64,000 bases of DNA. It comes from Acidobacteriota bacterium. GTDB taxonomy: Bacteria > Acidobacteriota > Thermoanaerobaculia > Gp7-AA8. Positions 61,321 to 64,000 of the stretch are shown one piece after another. Under the pieces are notes generated by a model. The model had not been told where the DNA came from. It saw nothing but the letters and a program-made list of their open reading frames with translations, and made no database searches. Within the stretch, counting starts at the first letter, position 1. Every line of letters starts with the position of its first letter. The position numbers were made by a program, and so were the translations under genes. The DNA lies in NCBI GenBank assembly GCA_003223645.1, contig QHVT01000009.1, positions 173,860 through 237,859 of the forward strand, given 5' to 3'.

Positions 61321-62517
61321 TCAAGACGGCGGCTGCTTGTCATAGCCGCCCTTGGGCGGCTCTTCTTTGGGCGGCTCGCATTCGGGCTCGGGCGGCTCGT
61401 AATCGGGCGGCTCGTAATCGTCGTCGTCATCGGGAGGAGGAGGAGGAGGCTCGTAACCGCCTTTGGGCGGTTCCTTCGGGGGCTCGTACCCTTTCGGCGG
61501 CTCCTTGGGTGGCTCGTACCCTTTGGGCGGCTCTTTGGGAGGCTCGTAACCCTTCGGCGGCTCCTCCGGCGGCGGCGGTGGTTCCTCAGTGGGCGGCTTG
61601 TAGCCTTTGGGCGGTTCCTCGGTCGGCGGCTCCTCGGTCGGTGGCTCCTCGGGCGGCTTTTCGGGCGGCTTATATCCGCCCTTGGGAGGTTCTTTCGGCT
61701 GATAGCCTTTCGGCGGCTCCTTCGGAGGCTCGTAGCCGCCCTTCGGCGGCTCGCACGGCTGCGGCGGGATCTTCTTGCAGTCTCCCACCGGCAGCTTGTC
61801 GGCGATCTCCTGGATCCACTTCGCCTTCTTGTCCTGGAACGCCTTGATCTTCGCTTTCTCGTCGGCCTTGGCCGCCTCGAGCTTCTCCTCGGCCTCGCGC
61901 TGATACTTGACCGCGTTGGCCAGCACGTTACCGGCGTATTGCAGCGCTTTCGCGTATTGCTCCGGCGTGCGGCGGTCGTAGCGGCCTAAGAGGTCGAGCA
62001 TGACCAGGACGTAGAAGTACGATTTCGAGCAGTTCTTGGCCGTTTCCTCGGCGTCGGCCTTCTTCTGCAGGTCCCCCGCTTCTTTGAGGATCTCCGCATT
62101 GCGCGCCGGAATGCCGGCGACCTTGTCGAAATACTTCTGCGCCGCCGCGGTGTCGACTTTTCTCTTGGCGACCTTCACGTCCAGCGGCCAGATGGCGCGG
62201 CCGGCCTCGTCGGCCTCTTCCTTCAGCGCCGCGACCTCTTTGCTGCCCGCGGTTTCCTGGTCGGCGACGTCCTGCGGATCGGGAACCTTCGGCTTGAGGG
62301 CCTTCTCCTTACAGCCGGCCCACTCTTTCAGCTTCTGGTATGTCTCCGCGTTGATGGTGGAGGTCTTGTCGACGTCCTTCGTTTTCTGGTCGATGTCGTC
62401 GACGGTCTTTTTGACATCGACAATCTGCGCCTTGAGGCGCGCCTGGTCCCTCTGGTTTGCCTCGAGAGAAAGCTCGAGTTTCTTGAGCGTATCGGCGGGC
62501 GAGGTCGCTTCCGGCAT
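61321..62517 (-). CDS. Coiled-coil protein with Pro-rich EPPKGY repeats, first gene of the eCIS array
   Basis: A 398-aa protein. Residues 1-60 are a coiled coil (DTLKKLELSLEANQRDQARL); residues 60-240 are helical with a few cysteines (AKNCSKSYFYVLVMLDLLGR, DRRTPEQYAKALQYAGNVLA). From residue about 250 the chain is a run of EPPKGYEPPK/EPPKGGY/PPTEEPP repeats with an acidic PDDDDDYEP patch. No known family. An SD GGAGG lies 5 nt before the ATG at 62517; four more in-frame codons upstream exist. Proline-rich runs like this are often extended linkers or surface-exposed tethers. Confidence 0.75.
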   Translation of the reverse strand: MPEATSPADTLKKLELSLEANQRDQARLKAQIVDVKKTVDDIDQKTKDVDKTSTINAETYQKLKEWAGCKEKALKPKVPDPQDVADQETAGSKEVAALKEEADEAGRAIWPLDVKVAKRKVDTAAAQKYFDKVAGIPARNAEILKEAGDLQKKADAEETAKNCSKSYFYVLVMLDLLGRYDRRTPEQYAKALQYAGNVLANAVKYQREAEEKLEAAKADEKAKIKAFQDKKAKWIQEIADKLPVGDCKKIPPQPCEPPKGGYEPPKEPPKGYQPKEPPKGGYKPPEKPPEEPPTEEPPTEEPPKGYKPPTEEPPPPPEEPPKGYEPPKEPPKGYEPPKEPPKGYEPPKEPPKGGYEPPPPPPDDDDDYEPPDYEPPEPECEPPKEEPPKGGYDKQPPS

Positions 62518-63267
62518 CCGGTCCTCCATCTGTTGTGAGCCGGATGGGATTGCAGACGGTGGGCCGCCGGTGCCACTGCACTAAGTCGCTGAAAACGCTG
62601 ATTAGCGCGTTAGGCGCCGCCGGAATGTGTAACGCGGAAGTGTTACACCGGCACGCAGGATTGCGGCCTATCACGATACATGACAGCGAGTTACGCGATT
62701 GCCGAAGTGTACGTAACGCCGATGTGACACTTTGCGGCGTTACTCGATGCTCTTGACTGTGAAGTCTACGCGGTAATCAGCGCGCGACCAATTGCGTACG
62801 CAATTGGAAGGTGGCTGCCGCCGGTCGGGCGGAAGTCAAACGTGATCTCCTCGGAGGTAGGTTGCCGATTCCAGCCGGCGTCGCGACATCGGGCCGTGGC
62901 GAACGGCAGGATGCGTCGCCTGATGAGACGTGTTCTACGTGATCGTCAGTTTCCGCTGTCGTGCTGATGATCGCGTGGCGTCTTGGAGCTGAAATGCGTA
63001 GACTGCTGAAAGCTGGTAATGAGCATACTGACAGCATCGCTGCTCGTCTCCTGTGCACCATATCGCTCGCTAAGCGTCTGGAATCCGAGGTTTCTCAGTA
63101 GGATCGACCTCCTCGGCCGGCGCGAGATGTTTCGGCTTCGAATCCCGCATCATGAGCGTCGAGCTACAGCTGTTCGAGCGCGGCCGCCTGCTGCGGCTTT
63201 TCACGCACGGAAACGGCGTGTGGGAGCGGCGATTGCCGTGAGGGGCGACTCGCGCAACGGACGGGGC
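62518..63267. other. Gene-poor region upstream of the eCIS array
   Basis: About 750 bp without a gene I can support. 62620-62750 is rich in GTAAC/GTTAC motifs. A 29-codon frame at 63152..63241 on the plus strand (MSVELQLFERGRLLRLFT...) has no support beyond being open. The eCIS promoter should lie in the first 200 bp; no clear -35/-10 pair was found. Confidence 0.6.
62627..62648. promoter_or_regulatory. Inverted repeat GTGTAAC-N8-GTTACAC, possible operator
   Basis: Perfect 7-bp arms, 8-bp spacer, about 110 nt upstream of the first eCIS gene. Further half-sites follow at about 62692 (GTTAC), 62713 (GTAAC), 62727 (GTGACAC-like) and 62740 (GTTAC). The regulator is unknown. Confidence 0.5.
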
Positions 63268-63855
63268 TCACGGAACCGGCGCCGACTCCGTCATTCGACG
63301 AATGTCGCGCTGGGCCCGTCGCCACATCTTCGGGCGTGCTTGCATCGCCGCGATGGCTTCGTCGAGATCGTCGGGCCGGTCCGCGCGGAGCACCTCGATG
63401 AGTTGTTCCGCCTGTGCGATGTCCTTTCGCGCCCTGGTCTGTTCTGCGACGGGACGATTCCTCGCGACCCACACCTTGTGCAACGCATATCGACTCGGGT
63501 CGGGGACATGGACGAGAATCCCGCTGCCCCCGACCACTGCCGCTTTGGCCGTTTGCTCGATGAGATAGTCGATTCCCTCGAGCGGCTGCGCGGCAATGGT
63601 GAGATGCGGAAGGGGCACCGGCTTCTTCCGCGTCCCGCGTCGTGTGGTAGTCAGGAAGTCGATGCGCAGGTCGCCTCCGCGAACTTTCAGGGAAGTAGAC
63701 GGGTCGCGCGGGTCGAGCTCGGGGACGGCGACAAACCGCGGCTCGATCGCCTTCAGTCGCTCCAGAATGTCCAGCGATGCTTCCCGGCCGGCGGCGACGG
63801 AGATCGTGGCATCCTGAGAGGCTGTGAAGGATTCGCGATCGGCGACAGAAGGGAG
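63268..63855 (-). pseudogene. N-terminally broken GSU2403-type nucleotidyltransferase-fold protein
   Basis: The frame from 63855 down to 63268 is open and reads like the last 195 residues of GSU2403-family proteins: RESFTASQDATISVAAGREA, VAVPELDPRDPSTSLKVRGG, DLRIDFLTTTRRGTRKKPVP, HLTIAAQPLEGIDYLIEQ, GGSGILVHVPDPSRYALHKV and ARKDIAQAEQLIEVLRADRP. A TGA at 63856..63858 ends it on the left, and no ATG occurs in frame before the GTG at 63618. The family's D-x-D near the nucleotide site reads D-A-T here. The N-terminal domain is therefore lost or frameshifted, although a gene starting at the GTG cannot be excluded. Confidence 0.6.
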
Positions 63856-64000
63856 TCAGAAGGAGCGAGATGATGGCGTGCGCGAGACCTCGAGCCGCGA
63901 AGAACTCAAGGGGATGGTGCGGGCCGAGACAAGAAGATAGCCGCTGAAGAGCGTCGAGAAAACTGCACGGAGGTCGGTGCGGTCGGTTTTCGCGGTTCTG

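Noticed and set aside
34254..62517. Prophage or T6SS
   Set aside because: No capsid, terminase, portal, lysis or integrase genes, and no TssJLM membrane complex; the DUF4255, core-domain and AAA ATPase genes point to an eCIS.
62643..62665. Sigma-54 promoter (CGGCACG...TTGCG)
   Set aside because: The GG to GC spacing is 11 instead of 10 nt, and it points away from the eCIS genes, with no gene in front of it.
63140..63155. tRNA-like T-arm (GGCTTCGAATCCC)
   Set aside because: No pairing T stem, acceptor or anticodon arm can be formed around it.
63152..63241. 29-aa plus-strand frame
   Set aside because: No ribosome-binding site, no recognisable sequence, and no neighbour that would support it.

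Overview
The window is high-GC bacterial chromosomal DNA, roughly two thirds G+C by eye, with no phage integrase, no IS transposase and no replication origin visible. An acidobacterial origin is an inference. It rests on the gene mix (secreted propeller proteins, an alpha-2-macroglobulin, ABC-F pairs, a small protein starting MARGFESKSV) and on the dense intergenic palindromes and 7-bp tandem arrays. Several genes appear to be expressed leaderless: a TANNNT-like -10 hexamer ends 6-9 nt before the start codon.

Left part (1-34.2 kb): mostly housekeeping and accessory genes on both strands. In order: ABC-F ATPase, small membrane protein, RhlE-type helicase convergent with Uup, then a three-gene unit of ECF sigma factor, a zinc-finger anti-sigma protein fused to MGMT and Ada zinc domains, and a SpoIIE/PP2C phosphatase. 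There follow a secreted beta-propeller/FN3 protein, a 1846-aa thioester alpha-2-macroglobulin, a deiodinase-family protein with an in-frame UGA (predicted selenocysteine), a DUF3592 protein, an APC permease, a secreted protein, an M20 peptidase, an enoyl-CoA hydratase, a CLC channel with CBS domains, an AcuI/YhdH reductase, small proteins, MsrA, an orphan VapB, an EAL remnant, hemerythrin, a YbaK deacylase, an HTH protein, tRNA-Glu(CTC) and a sigma-54 activator.

Right part (34.2-62.5 kb): one long minus-strand array of 24 genes, most overlapping by 1-4 nt or nearly abutting, encoding an extracellular contractile injection system (eCIS; Afp/PVC-like). It has two sheaths, two tubes, a LysM hub protein, separate gpD and gpV spike genes, PAAR, gp25 and gpJ baseplate proteins, a propeller-tailed gpI-like protein, four paralogous modular accessory proteins, a tape-measure-like protein and an AAA+ ATPase. 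It ends with a 1129-aa core-domain protein carrying a C-terminal HAE...PCxxxC deaminase-like domain, followed by a small acidic gene placed like an immunity gene. The pairing suggests an eCIS delivering an antibacterial nucleic-acid deaminase.

Two repeat systems run through the whole window. At least four families of palindromic elements occur both between genes and inside open reading frames, where they are translated without breaking the frame (Uup, A2M, PP2C, tape measure twice, sheath 2, AAA ATPase). Five arrays of 7-bp units with complementary arms each sit 17-38 nt upstream of a start codon. The last 1.4 kb holds no intact gene: a spacer with GTAAC/GTTAC motifs and an N-terminally broken GSU2403-type nucleotidyltransferase-like frame.
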